Of a stretch of 64,000 bases of DNA, positions 11,585-22,557 are shown one piece after another; position 1 is the stretch's first letter; each line of letters begins with the position of its first letter. The stretch is from contig OY365810.1 of assembly GCA_959347315.1 (NCBI GenBank), positions 20,162,358 through 20,226,357 of the forward strand, given 5' to 3'. This DNA is from Bimastos eiseni (lineage: Eukaryota > Annelida > Clitellata > Crassiclitellata > Lumbricidae). The translations under genes were made by a program, and so were the position numbers. The notes below the pieces were generated by a model that made no database searches, was not told where the DNA came from, and was given only the letters and a program-made list of their open reading frames with translations.

Positions 11585-11586
<2 letters not shown>

Positions 11587-11588
11587 TA

Positions 11589-12190
11589 CGTATATGGCAG
11601 CTGTGTTATATCCCTGTCCTATTTCGGGTCTACATCAAATCTATACCACAGCTGTTGACTCCGTGGAGTCGGCGCGTGTGCTGCACTCAGTGCACTGTGA
11701 GTGTCTTTTAGTCCTATAGCGAAGTCGCGGTCCCAAAATTATACCAACCTATTCTGTAAGTTGTTAATATCAAAAAATATTTTCAACAATGAAAATGGGA
11801 AGCTTTAACCTCCCAAACCCCTCTTACATTCACCACTGCTTTGTTGTCTGAGTTAAGTACCCCACTGTCTAATGGGTACACAAACACCCATTTTATATAG
11901 TTATATATATATATATATAGTACGTATGGGCCTATGACAGCTCTCTTATACCCCTGCCCTATATCCGAAAATAATTGAATGAAACATTGCGCTTGTCACA
12001 TTATAGGCTAAGTTCTGCTTCATTTACACCATGGTATACGATATCGGATATACATCAAATATATGGGTATGCTGCACTCAGTGCAGTGTGAATATCTGTT
12101 AGTCCTCTAGCGAGGGAACAGTCCCAAAATTATCCCAACTTATTCTGTAAGTTGTTGTTAAAAATATCTTCAACTATGACAATGGGGGGG
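11589..12190. repeat. Direct duplication of an AT-run-associated segment
   Basis: Segments 11589-11800 and 11923-12190 are similar from the CGTAT following an AT run, through GCTGCACTCAGTGCA, to the CCAAAATTAT and TTCTGTAAGTTGTT motifs. The second copy carries an extra internal stretch. No coding potential. Probably an interspersed or locally duplicated repeat of unknown class. Confidence 0.6.
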
Positions 12191-13389
12191 GGGGGAGACG
12201 CTACTGTATCCGGATCACAAGCATCGCATGGATGATGGATCCTTTTACATGACTAGTCTGTTTTGGATTGCTACAATCTTTAGATTTTGCGTAAAATCGT
12301 CGACTATGATCATTAATTAATAACGAGATCGGGTTAAATTTAGGCGATATTTCAACATATGCTAACATCGGCAGGTGATCCGATTGCCTTCAATTCGAAT
12401 GCTGGAGACTACGATTTTAGAGACACGATTTGTAAAGAGGTTGTCTAATAGGTGGCACCGTGGCAGAGGAAGTTGTGATTCGCGTATTGAGGGGGGTAAT
12501 GACTGGGATAAAATGATGGGAGGACGTTTTATGTCCAGGAAATGATTGGTCTATTTATGATGCTGAACCTTGAGTATAAGTCAATATTAAAATCTCATAT
12601 TATAAGTTAGTCCATGTCCTTATAACCTGTTAAGGTCGTAAATAGGCGTAGGCCTACCATTCATTATTGAAGAGATCGAAGTCTCGTTTGCCTACAGACC
12701 TGGAGGTCTGTATATTACACCAATTATGAAGAAAGTGCCATTACTCTGTAGTGTCCGTGCCCTTCATCCAAAATGCTATCTCGCGACTTTGTATTAAGGG
12801 CGAAAGATACTTCCTTCGTGGCATCATGTTTGGAGTTGTTACATAGGGTTCAAATGCTATCTCTTTAGGTAAAGTTTTGTGAGTTAATTCGGGGTTTCTG
12901 TAATTATGGTGGGGCATATTCATCAATCTCTCGCTCCTTCTTACTTGCATTAATTCACTTCCCTCCCTATCTAACCTTACTCTATCGCCTATCCTGCTCT
13001 AAGTTGGCTGCGAGTGGGTTGAGTGCGGCGGCAAATAAATCGGCGGCAAATATATTGGCAAATCATAGTTTGAGCTCGTATTACGGACCACGGCATCAAC
13101 ATCAAATATCTGGCGATCCATAACTCTTCCAACAGGTTTATCATTTCTGCTGCTTCGAACATCTAGAATTATTGGTAATAGCCTGCATAAAAGTTAGACC
13201 TCTATTAGTTTCATCAAGTTTACCGCGTCGGAGTCTCCAATTTATCTGTCATCTTCTGGTTCTGTCTTTGACTTATCCTGTCTAGTGTGTCCTCCTCTCA
13301 CTCTCTATAGTTCTCTGTTCGCTTTTGGTCAGACTATCATTCAATTTATCTAACATTATCTCTTCACTTTTAGTCAGTCTCTGTTATAT

Positions 13390-13420
<31 letters not shown>
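12191..13420. other. Unassigned stretch
   Basis: No gene is supported. A basic 69-codon minus-strand ORF (12741-12950, containing RRSERLMNMPHHNY) faintly recalls the C-terminal tail of a retroelement polyprotein, but nothing around it supports that. A CA/TA microsatellite lies at 13388-13421. Confidence 0.35.
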
Positions 13421-13775
13421 ACTGAAAAATGGTTTTTAAAAATGTCAAAAATTTCGGACCGGGACCTTTCAAGAATGTTCCCGTCGATCTACAGAGCTGA
13501 AATTTTGCAAACATTTCAGGCCTGCACTACAATGCAATGTATTACATTTTCACGGATATAGCGAAAAAGTTAGAAAATTATAACTGAAAAATGGGTTTAA
13601 AAAATGACAACAATTTCGGGCCAGGATCTTTCAACTCTTTTTCCGGTATGTTCCCATCAACCTACAGAGCTGAAATTTTGCACACATTTGAGGCCTGCAA
13701 GACAATGCAATGTATCAAATTTGACAGACATAACTCAAAAATTAAGAACTGAAAAATTGAGAAAAAATGATAAAA
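13421..13775. repeat. Tandem pair of about 160-bp repeat units
   Basis: Two adjacent units each begin AACTGAAAAATGG and contain GTTCCC, CTACAGAGCTGAAATTTTGC, the GGCCTGCA region and ACAATGCAATGTAT. Related units occur at 14721-15065. The class is unknown; no ORF is maintained. Confidence 0.75.
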
Positions 13776-14343
13776 ATTAAAATAATTAAATATCGATTAA
13801 CCACTCGAACAAATCCTCCTTGACTAGCTCCACTGCCACTGGAATCCTTTAGACGACCCTTTTGATTCGACGCAGAACTCGTGAGTAAGCTGGAGCCCTG
13901 CGCTTAGCTTGAAAGTGCCGCTTTAGAAATTTGGAGATTACGATTACGATTCACTCCGGAGTGTTTAAATCATCAGTGCTATGTAATAAAAATGGAAACC
14001 GAACCGCTAGAATTCATCCAGTATTTTTGTCAGTCTATTTCTGACTTGCGTAACATTAAAATCAGCTTGAAGTCAAGCCCTTGTGAATCCTATGTGCCGA
14101 TGAAAAGAATACTGAACGAATCATATAAAACATACGGAGAAGCTAAAGTTTTGGTAGGCCTATAAGGTCATGTCTAGGTCGAGGACAGGAGAATGAACAG
14201 TGCAGGTGTCGGTGAATGAAGAATCAAGGTTGAGGTAAAACGAGGGATGTGGACTTTTCTTGAGTTGTTCCCATATAGCTATAGGCTAAGCTTTATTTAG
14301 GTTACGATGTACTTAATCCTTCTTGTGCAGGTCTACACATCGC

Positions 14344-14454
14344 TCAGCGCACCTCCTCAATTCGCCTCTGACCAAGCCCGCGTTCGGGTCTCATCCCACG
14401 ACACCTGTGCTGCCGCTGTGCGCGTGTGTTTAGGCCTATAGGATAGGTAAATGT

Positions 14455-14494
<40 letters not shown>

Positions 14495-14500
14495 TGCCAG
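14344..14500. repeat. (CAGA)n microsatellite and flank
   Basis: About nine CAGA units at roughly 14459-14494, inside otherwise unassigned DNA. The ORF spanning it is simple-repeat translation, with repeated CLSV. Confidence 0.8.
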
Positions 14501-14720
14501 CAACATTCCGAGGCGTGCAGGCATTTCAATTGAAAGAAATTGACCAGCGGTGGACTTGAATATGGCACTTCTTGACTGTAGCCCCGCTCAATGAGTTTAA
14601 GTTTGATTGACAAGACAGTGGTAGCTCGACATTCAGTTTCCCGAGAAACTGATCGCCCACAAAACTTGGCCCTGTATTTAACGTGGCCTGTGTAAAGTTT
14701 GTCATGGACGGATCGTCGGA

Positions 14721-15120
14721 TCGTAGAAGTTTTTTCAACTCTTTTTTAACTTTGTCACCGTCGGACCGTAATCTTTGAACTCTTTTTCAGGTATGTTCCC
14801 GTCTGCCTACAGAACTGAAATTTTGCACACATTTGAGGCTTGCATGACAATGCAAGGTATCAAAATTTTATGCATATAACTCAACAAGTTATTTAAAGAA
14901 ATAAAATAAATGTTTTGGACATCTTTCATCTTTTATTCAGGCATATGTCCCCGTCGACCTACACAATTGAAATTTGGCACACATTTCAGGCTTGCAGGAA
15001 AATGCAATGTATCAAATTTTTGCGGAAATAACTGAAAAATTGAGAAAAAACATAAATAATCCAGTAAAAATTAAATATTGTGTAACCACTCGAACGAGTC
15101 CTTTTTGACGAGCTACATGT
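14721..15120. repeat. Second cluster of the 160-bp repeat family
   Basis: Two further units share GAAATTTTGCACACATTT (with a variant in the second) and ACAATGCAAGGTATCAAA or AATGCAATGTATCAAA. Both this cluster and the 13.4-kb cluster are followed by a conserved flank (TAACCACTCGAAC, then GAGCT or TAGCT), so the repeat with its flank was duplicated as a block. Confidence 0.7.
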
Positions 15121-15536
15121 GCACTTCGGCAAGTTTATATCATCAATCAATGATATTTAATAAAAATTAAATGTCTTAAGGAATTGGAACGAGAAAAAGG
15201 GGGTCCCAAAAAACCCATGTTTTACTTTAACTTGTAAAAGGCTTAGTATCGGCAGTGCGATGGTCAGCTCCAGGGCTCACGAAAAGTCTAGCTAATTGCA
15301 ATGGCAACTATCTAACTTCGTCAACACACACGTTGATCATAACGAGCCCTCAAAATAGTGCTGGTTCAATGCGCTTAATAGGTACTTTAGAGCAGCGCTA
15401 TAGAAATGTGGAGATTACGGCAATGATCACACAAATAGGGACGCATAGGACCTGTACATGTAGACTAATGCGTGTACCTTTATAAAACGATTGTTTTCTT
15501 GATGTATGCTCAGCAAGGATCGTGTTTCGTCTGCAC
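15121..15536. other. Unassigned stretch downstream of the minus-strand exon
   Basis: No supportable coding sequence. Stretch 15395-15420 (GCGCTATAGAAATGTGGAGATTA) resembles a motif also found near 13925 and 40438, and is probably the 3' end of an old LINE or SINE. Confidence 0.4.
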
Positions 15537-15822
15537 CTTCCTTCGATCTGAAGAGCGATGAGGTTCGTCCAATCGTTGACGTCTTTGGTGCCCTGATCGT
15601 GTTCCCTCACGCGTCGGTCGTATGCGGCCAGACACTCCTGCACGACGATCTCCAGCTTGCTGAGTTTGCAGAACCAGCAGAAGCCACCCATCAGATCGTA
15701 GTAGGACTCGGACAGCTCCATCAGGATGCCGGCAATGTTCGCCAGCTGCGACATGGCCTCTTCGAGGTCATTCGACAACTTCTGATGCGATGCGACAGCG
15801 TCGTTGTGACTCTTAAGCGAAC
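15537..15822 (-). CDS. Candidate internal exon, coiled-coil, weakly dysbindin-like
   Basis: On the minus strand a 286-bp block is bounded by a good acceptor (TTGCATTCAG) and a donor (GAAG|GTGCAG), and stays open in one frame with about 94 codons. It is much richer in GC than its flanks, as expected of coding sequence. It reads as an amphipathic helix region: NDLEEAMSQLANIAG, then a Cys-x-x-Cys-Lys-Leu segment (GFCWFCKLSKLE) and a basic helix (AAYDRRVREHDQ). The DLE start, the spacing to CxxC and the following helix recall the dysbindin (DTNBP1, BLOC-1 subunit) coiled coil, but identity is low and no neighbouring exon was found. It could be another coiled-coil protein or an orphaned exon. Confidence 0.4.
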
Positions 15823-16188
15823 CTGAATGCAAGAAACACAAGTTCTACTGCAGAAAGTATGACACACGAAATGCCATTACGTGAAAAGCTGGAATGCTCG
15901 TTGTAACGAGGGTGAAAAGTGGTGTCCTCGTGAATCTGGTGTCACACGTTTGAGGACGCCTCAGCCTCCAAGTAAGAAATATAAAGATTGCAATGGTCGA
16001 ATGTACACCATCGTCGAAGATTTTTCAAAGAAAAACCTTCTAGGTTATCTCAAAGATGAATATAAGTTTATAAAATACGATTTTATTTCTTTGACTTGCA
16101 ATAACAATTTTCCATAACATAAACATTTGTGACTATCTCAAACGCATAGCACAGAATATGAATTTTCAAATTTATACGAATATATATT
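15823..16188. other. Unassigned stretch
   Basis: AT-rich toward its right half; no gene seen. It would be intronic if the neighbouring minus-strand exon is real. Confidence 0.4.
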
Positions 16189-16606
16189 AGTAGTTAACAT
16201 ACTACAGGTACAAGTGCAGTCCCAGGCGAATGGAAGGACTAGTCGCGTGGGTGGAGCACCTGCCAGCTGTTGTCAATCAGTAGATGGGCGTGGCTTAATT
16301 GTTATTTAAGCTGTCTGATTGGCTGCTGGGCTTGTAGGCGTATACCAGTGTTCTCATGTATGTGTATGCATATGTGTATATATGTGTACACATATGTGTG
16401 CTTGTATGTGTGCGTACGCGTAGCACCTTCCAGAATGTTCTCTACTGCTCGCGTCTACTCTCGGAGCAATCCCCAGGGACTTCGGCCGACACGAAACACG
16501 AAGGCCTCGGCCTTCTTCGGACATTTAATTGCTTCCTTTTATCATCGGCCTCTATTGTTCCCGGCTCGGGTCGGAGTCCTCTCAGAGGACCAACTTCGCA
16601 CATTTA
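16189..16606. repeat. Left long terminal inverted repeat
   Basis: Begins AGTAGTTAACATACTAC and includes GGAAGGACTAGTCGC, the CCAAT-type motif TCTGATTGGCTGCTGG, a TG/TATG microsatellite (about 16355-16410), and tandem units of about 80 bp containing ATTTAATTGC and CCTCTATTGTTCCCG. It pairs with 21450-21861. Confidence 0.8.
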
Positions 16607-16669
16607 ATTGCTACAATTGGTACAATTATGAGCGTCCGGCTTGTTGAGGTTCAACCAATCAGTTGTCAA

Positions 16670-19020
16670 GAAACAAACATTTCACACGTTTCATACCCAC
16701 TTCCTATCATAACTCCTCACACAACTTCGCATCCTCAACATTCACCCAAACTGCTCGAACTCCTCTCACTACTTAGCACCATCCATGAAACCAACTTTTC
16801 ATACGTTTCACACCACCTTCATATCAACAACTTGTCATGCTACACCATTACATATCAGTCCTCAACCCCTTCTACCCAAGAAGACCTTCAGTTTTCTGAT
16901 TCTCTCATGAGTTGGCAGCATTTTCAACGCTCCACAATCCAAGAAACCAGCTTTTCATGCGTTTCACACGCTCTTCATTCTGAAATCCAGCGTCGCACAC
17001 AAATTCTCAGTTGTCCAATGCATCAATTCTGAAATTTTTCACCTACTCTCATGACTTTGCAGCATTTTCAATGCTTCACACCCACTTCATGTTAACAGCG
17101 TGATATGTTTCAACATCGCACAACAAATTTCAGCCCCTAAAAGGCAAGAAAACTTTCCGTTTTCTGCTTCTCACACATCTTGGCGTCATTTTCAATGTTC
17201 CACAACGCCAAGAAACCAACTTTTCATGCGTTTTACACCTTCTTCATATCAAGAACTTCTTAAGTTCCATCAATGCATGCCAAACCTCAACCACTCCATT
17301 GCAACAAAACCTTCAGTTTTCTGCTTCTCTCACATCTTTGCAGCACAATGCCAATTATCAACGTTTCACTCGTTTCACTTCGACTTCATATCAAAAACTT
17401 GATATGTTCCAACACAGCACACAAATTCTCAGTTCTCCAATGCAACAATTCTTAAAATATTCACTTCCTCGCATGACTTGGCGATATTTTCAATGCTCCA
17501 AAGTGTCAAGAAACCAACTGTTCATGCGTTTCACACCCACTTTATACCCACTACTTGATATGTCCCAGCAACGTACGCCAATCTTTAACTTCGGAAATAC
17601 AACAAAACCTTCAGTTTTCTGCTTCTCAATAGTTTGTCTGCACTTTTAATGCATACCAATTATCAGTTCTGCAATGCAACAATTCTTAAAATTTACATCT
17701 CTTCGCACGACGTTGTAGCATTTTTAATGCAAAAAATGCAAAGAGACAAACATTTAACCCGTTTCACAACCAATTCATATCAACAACTTGACCTGTTCCA
17801 ACATCGCACAACAATTCTCAGCCCTCCAACCCAAGAAAATCCTCAGTTTTATGCTTCTCACAAATCTTGGCAGATTTGCAATGCTCCAAAATGCAAAGAA
17901 AGCAACTTTGTACCCGCTTCACAACCAATTCATGTCAACAACTTGACCTGTTCCAACATCGCAAACCAATTCTCAAACCCAAGAAAGCCTTCAGTTTTAT
18001 GCTTCTCACATTTCTTGATAGCATTTTCATTGCTCCAAAATGCAAAGAAAGCAACTTTGTACCCGTTTCACAACCAATTCATATCAACGACTTGACTTGT
18101 TCAAACATCGTACACCAATTCTCAGCCCCTACAACTCAAGAAAACCTTCAGTTTTATGCTTCTCTCACATTTTGGCACCATTTCCAATGCTCGAAAACGC
18201 AAAGAAACCAACTTTGTACCCATTTCACAACCAATTCATATCAACAACTTGATCTGTTCCAACATCGCACAAAAACTCTCCAACCCAAGAAAACCTTCAG
18301 GTTTATGCTTCTCACACTTCTTGACAGCATTTTCAATGCTCCAAAATGCAAAGAAAGCAACTTTGCACCCGTTTCACAACCAATTCATATCAACAACATG
18401 ACCTGTTACAACATCCCAAATCAAATCTCAGAACATACAACTGAAGAAAACCTTCAGTTTTCTGCTTTTCACACATCTCGGATGCATTTTTAATGCTCCA
18501 ATATGCCAAGAAACCAACTTTTCACGTATTTCGCACCATCTCCATATCAACAACTTCTTAAGTTCCATCATCGCACATCAATTCTCAGCTCCTCCAACCC
18601 AAGAAAACCCAGTTTTCTGCTTGTCACGTCTTGGCGGCATTTTGAAATGCTCCACAACTCCAAGAAACCAAATTTTCACGCGTTTCACACCCTCTTCATA
18701 CTAAAATTCATCGACACACATCAAACATCAGCCTCTCCAACGTGCCGAAGCGGCCTGTCTTCACTCCATACTCAGTTTCTCACTTGTCTTTACAAAATTT
18801 TCAGTGCTCCAAAATACCATAAAACCAACCTTTCAAACGTTTCACACTCTCTACATACCAACAACTTCTAAAGTTCCAACATTGCATGCCAATTCTCAGC
18901 TCTCCAATGCAAAAAATCATAATATTGTCAAGTTACCACACGGCTTTGTACCATTTTCAATGCTCCAAAATGCCAAAAAAAGAAATATGAACATGTTTCA
19001 CGCCCTTTTCTTTCTAAAAT
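16670..19020. repeat. Satellite array A, about 150-158 bp period
   Basis: Roughly fifteen diverged head-to-tail units. The marker TTCATATCAACAACTT recurs at about 17776, 17928 (variant), 18078, 18236 and 18386, giving steps of 150-158 bases. Each unit also has a CCAACTTTTCATGCGTTTCA-like segment and an AAAACCTTCAGTTTTCTGCTTCTCA-type segment. Open frames of up to 208 codons exist only because the unit is nearly stop-free in some frames; they are not genes. Confidence 0.85.
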
Positions 19021-19105
19021 CCGGGCGTTTATCCTTGATTCAAAATTAAATGTGACTAATTCGGATTTTGTGATTTTGAAAAGAAATATAATGTAAGATT
19101 ATACA

Positions 19106-20267
19106 TGCTTTTAAATTTGTCGTGTCATGTCATGTCACATCGTCGCCTCGCGACGGTTGACTACATGAATGGGAAAGTGATGTCCAATGCTTTCTGTCTC
19201 ATACGATGTTCATTAAGCTTGTGCCTTTTACACCAGTCCACGCCATGACATTGTCAAACCAGCAGATTCTGGGTTTTCCACGACTTCGGCTTCCTTCCAC
19301 TATACCCAACATCACACTGTTCTCAATACTGTCTTGATGCTGTCTCACGATGTGTCCGAAGTACCGCAGTTTTCTGGATTTGATGTGGCCCAACAGTTTG
19401 CAGTCAACTTTCGCCATTTGATACACTTGTTCGGTGGTCACCATTGCTGTCCGTGGAATTCTGAGCAGTTTCCTCATACACTTGTTCTCAAATGCTTGTA
19501 TGCGTTTCTCTTCTTCTTTCTTTATTGTCCACGCCTCACAACCATGCGTTGCTACTGGTCACGCCAAGGCTTTAATGAATCGCAGTTTGGTTTTAGTACT
19601 GACTGATTTATTTTTCCAGATGCTTACCAACTTAAACACGACTAACATTCCCATGGCTAATCTTCATTTTACCTCACTCGCGCAGTCCCATCCTTCGTTA
19701 CTCTGTTCCCCAAGTATGCAAATGAGTCCACTTGTTCCAGTTTGTAACCGTCCACTTTGATCAAACGTGCGTCATTGTTATATGTCATTACTTTTGTCTT
19801 TGCTACTTTAATCAGCATACTGTATTCTTTTGCTGATATCTCAACACGTTGCACCAACACCTGTAAATCCTCAGGTGAAGTGGCCAGTAGCACGATGTCA
19901 TCAGCATATCTAAGGTTATTAATAGTCTTCACTCCAATCCTGAATCCCTTGTTGTATCCTAGTAGTGCTTTTCGCATTACCTGCTCTGCCAGAATGTAAA
20001 ACAGCTTGGTGATAAATTACATCCTTGTCGAACTCCTTTCTTGATACTAAACCATGTCCACATAATTCCATCTGTCTCGACAGTAGCTCGTTGTTGTTTG
20101 TAGAGATTTTGCAATAGCTGGATGAGGTGGAGTGGGAAACCTATCTCCATCATGGTTATCCATAGTTGATCGTGTTGAATCATGTCAAAAGCTTTTGTAA
20201 AGTCAATGAAGCAGAGGTACAGTGGATGATTTCTTTCTCTCATAAGATTATTCTTGCTTTTAAATTT
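19106..20267 (-). mobile_element. 5'-truncated RTE-like LINE with 13-bp target duplication
   Basis: The insertion (19119-20254) is flanked by exact copies of TGCTTTTAAATTT at 19106-19118 and 20255-20267. Its minus strand encodes the C-terminal half of a reverse transcriptase, and its 3' end (low coordinate) is a short GACAT-type repeat near 19122-19139. It landed in the AT-rich satellite B, whose sequence lies on both sides. Confidence 0.85.
19199..20220 (-). pseudogene. Reverse transcriptase C-terminal half, broken
   Basis: Minus-strand pieces in order: CFIDFTKAFDMIQHDQLW (RT motif with catalytic Asp), KKGVRQGCNLSPSCF, then after a frame change NNLRYADDIVLLA (YADD catalytic motif), DSFAYLGNRVTKDG, and after another break SRKLRYFGHIVRQHQD. 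Segment order is that of RTE-clade LINEs. The copy lacks the endonuclease and the first RT motifs because of 5' truncation. Confidence 0.8.
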
Positions 20268-20935
20268 AATTGTCGATAATTCCAGAGTGAATAAAATTGC
20301 AAGACTGCAATTTTGTGCCAAATAATTTTAATTGTATTCTGGAATTTAATTTAATTGTGCTCAATTCCATGTTTGTAATTTTGTGAGAAATTTATTTTAG
20401 TGATTTTCTTGAGTTTAAATTTAATTGTCGATAATGCCAGAGTGAATTAAATTGCAAGAGTGTAACTTTGTGCAAAATAATTTTAATTATATTCTGGAAT
20501 TTTATTTATTTATGTTTAATTCATTGTTTGTGATTTTGAGATAAATTTATTTTAACATTATTCTTGATTTTAAATTTAATTATCGATTTTGTCAGACTGA
20601 ATTAAATTGCATGACTGGAATTTTGTGCCAAATAATTTTAATTATATTTTAGGAATTTAATTTAATTGTGTTTAATTCCATGTTTGTGATTTTGTGAGAA
20701 ATTTATTTTAATATTATTCTTGATTTTAAATTTAATTATCGATAATGTCAGACTGAATTAAATAGCATGACTGCAATTTTGTGCCAAATAATTATAATTA
20801 TATTTTAGGAATTTTATTCAATTGTGTTTAATTCCATGCTTATGATTTTATGAAGAATTTATTTTAATATTATTCTTGATTTAAATTTAACTGTCGACAA
20901 ATCCAGAGTGAATTAAATTGCAAGACTGCAATATT
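20241..20935. repeat. Satellite array B, AT-rich, about 155-bp period
   Basis: The marker TTAAATTTAATTGTCGATAA and its variants recur at about 20260, 20416, 20568, 20727 and 20881, so the period is 151-159 bases over about four and a half units. It is unrelated in sequence to satellite A. A degraded unit lies left of the LINE at about 19030-19118, so the LINE split the array. Confidence 0.85.
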
Positions 20936-21135
20936 ATGACACCACCTTTACAATGCATCTAGTCAGAAATGCTGCACGCTGATTGGTTAAGAGGTTAGGG
21001 TGACCAACTGCTTTCAGCTGGAATGCTGCACTCTGATTGGTCGAGAGATTAGGGTGACCATCAGATTTTCAACCAGAATGCTGCGCTGATTGGTTGAGCC
21101 TCAACAAGCCGGACACTCGTAATTGTACCACGTCA
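20936..21135. repeat. Three tandem units with inverted CCAAT motifs
   Basis: Units of about 55-60 bases contain AATGCTGCACGCTGATTGG and GGGTGACCA variants. The ATTGG motif (inverted CCAAT) recurs at about 20981, 21036 and 21089. The third unit merges into the inner part of the right inverted repeat. Confidence 0.7.
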
Positions 21136-21861
21136 AAAAGAGACCGGTTAAAACCGATTTGGAGTGGTATGCGCCAGCGTGCTTTGATGTATTCATTCTA
21201 GGCAAGTTTAAAGAATCCTTTAATGTACCAGTTTTATTGTGACCGCGCTATTTAATTGCACCAGTTAAGGTGCCTACTTGTTTTAACACCCCGTTCCGGT
21301 CTCAATGATCAAAGGAGGGCGTCGGGAAGTGTCAGCGCCTGTCTTGGGCGCTTTGCCGGTATGTGTGAACGAGATAGCGGTCCCCTGGGATAGGCCGACC
21401 GGAGACGCCAACAATAGCTGCCCGTGATCAAAAGGAGCAATTAAATGTGCAAAGTTGGTCCCCTGAGAGGACTCCGACCCGAGACGGGAACAATAGAGGC
21501 CGATGATGAAAGGAAGCAATTAAATGTGCGAAGAAGGCCGATGTCCCTGGGGGTTGCGCCGAGAGTAGACGCGAGCAATAGAGAACATTCTAGAAGGTGC
21601 TACGCAAACGCACACATGGAAGCACACATATGTGTACACAGATATACACACAAATATACACACATGCATACACACATTCGTAAGAACAATGACATACGCC
21701 TACAAGTCCAGCAGCCAATCAGAGAGCTTGAATAACAATTAAGCCACGCCCACCTAATGATTGACAACAGCTGACAGGTGCTTTACCCATGCGACTAGTC
21801 CTTCCATTCCATAGGGACCACACTCGTACCGGCTAACTACTATGCTAGTATGCTAACTACT
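21136..21861. repeat. Right long terminal inverted repeat with extra internal segment
   Basis: The outer part (about 21450-21861) is the inverted copy of 16189-16606. Stretch 21136-21450 has no counterpart on the left, apart from one more copy of the 80-bp unit (AGCAATTAAATGTGC near 21436). At the tip the motif GCTAACTACT is duplicated (21833-21842 and 21852-21861). Confidence 0.75.
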
Positions 21862-22557
21862 CATATTATGTATTTTGTATACCTTGATTTTATTTCTTAT
21901 GACTGAGGCCTAGGCCTATATTAAGAATTTTTCGATGCTTTTTATTTCTTTGTGGGAATTTGGTTAACTGCGGCAGGAAAATTCCTTGTTATCGGGGAGA
22001 AATTTCCAAGGGGGAGATTGGGGGAAATTCCGGGGAGAAATTACCCTTGGAGAGATTATCTAGGCTCCTCTCTAGTGTTCCTTAGTGGTTATACGGCTAA
22101 GCGCTAATGAGGGATGCTACTGCTGTAATACCGCAGTCCCTATAGGCAGCAAGGGTCCGGTCTTGGTATCGCGGTATTTCACTATTTCTTTGCAAAATCG
22201 GTCGCTCTATCAATTTATTATTTACAACTTAAGGATTACTATTTCTGCCCGTCTGTGAGTTAGCAATTTCAAGTAACGCCTCGTCGGCTTCTTTCCGTTT
22301 TTGCATCACACGTATTAACTTTTCATCCACCTAACCATCTTATTCATATTTTTCTCTGTTAGGCCTAGCTCTCTTCTCATCGTCCCATCTGTCTTTCTGT
22401 ACTTTCAGGTTTCTCATTCGTTCGTTTCGCCTGTCTATTCGAGTTTTCCTCCATTCTTTGCATCATTTTCATCCGTGACATACGATACTATGATTACAAT
22501 TTGCTTAATTCAAATCTTCAACATAAAAGATAAAATTGCTCAGTATAATATGATGGG
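21862..22557. other. Unassigned stretch
   Basis: No gene. A G-rich patch of GGGGAGAAATT motifs lies at about 21995-22060. Confidence 0.4.

Larger units (their letters stand above)
10561..11867 (-). mobile_element. hAT remnant with dimerisation-domain pseudogene
   Basis: The left end CAGTGGGGTA (10561) is repeated inverted as TACCCCACTG at 11858-11867, giving a 10-bp inverted repeat. The flanking octamers do not match, so the right limit is uncertain. Inside, minus-strand 10864-11154 encodes a hAT C-terminal segment: ITLPVSICTSDRSFSTLRRL followed by KTYLRN. The rest of the transposase is gone. Confidence 0.5.
16189..21861. mobile_element. Large element with long terminal inverted repeats and two internal satellites
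   Basis: About 420 bases at the left (16189-16606) are repeated inverted at the right (about 21450-21861). A further inner block is shared (16608-16657 with 21083-21135, containing the inverted CCAAT motif CTGATTGGTTGAG). Between them lie a satellite array (about 16.67-19.0 kb), an RTE-like LINE, a second satellite (20.24-20.93 kb) and CCAAT-bearing tandem repeats. No transposase of its own was found. Flanks are AT-rich and no clear target duplication is visible. Long inverted repeats occur in Mutator, fold-back and Maverick elements; the class cannot be decided here. Confidence 0.7.

Noticed and set aside
16529..18871. Plus-strand ORFs of 100-208 codons with repeating similar peptides
   Set aside because: They are translations of satellite A; overlapping ORFs in several frames show the same repeated words and no start or domain logic.
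20936..21120. Promoter with multiple CCAAT boxes
   Set aside because: The CCAAT motifs are spaced by a tandem repeat unit and no transcript start or ORF follows; kept as a repeat.
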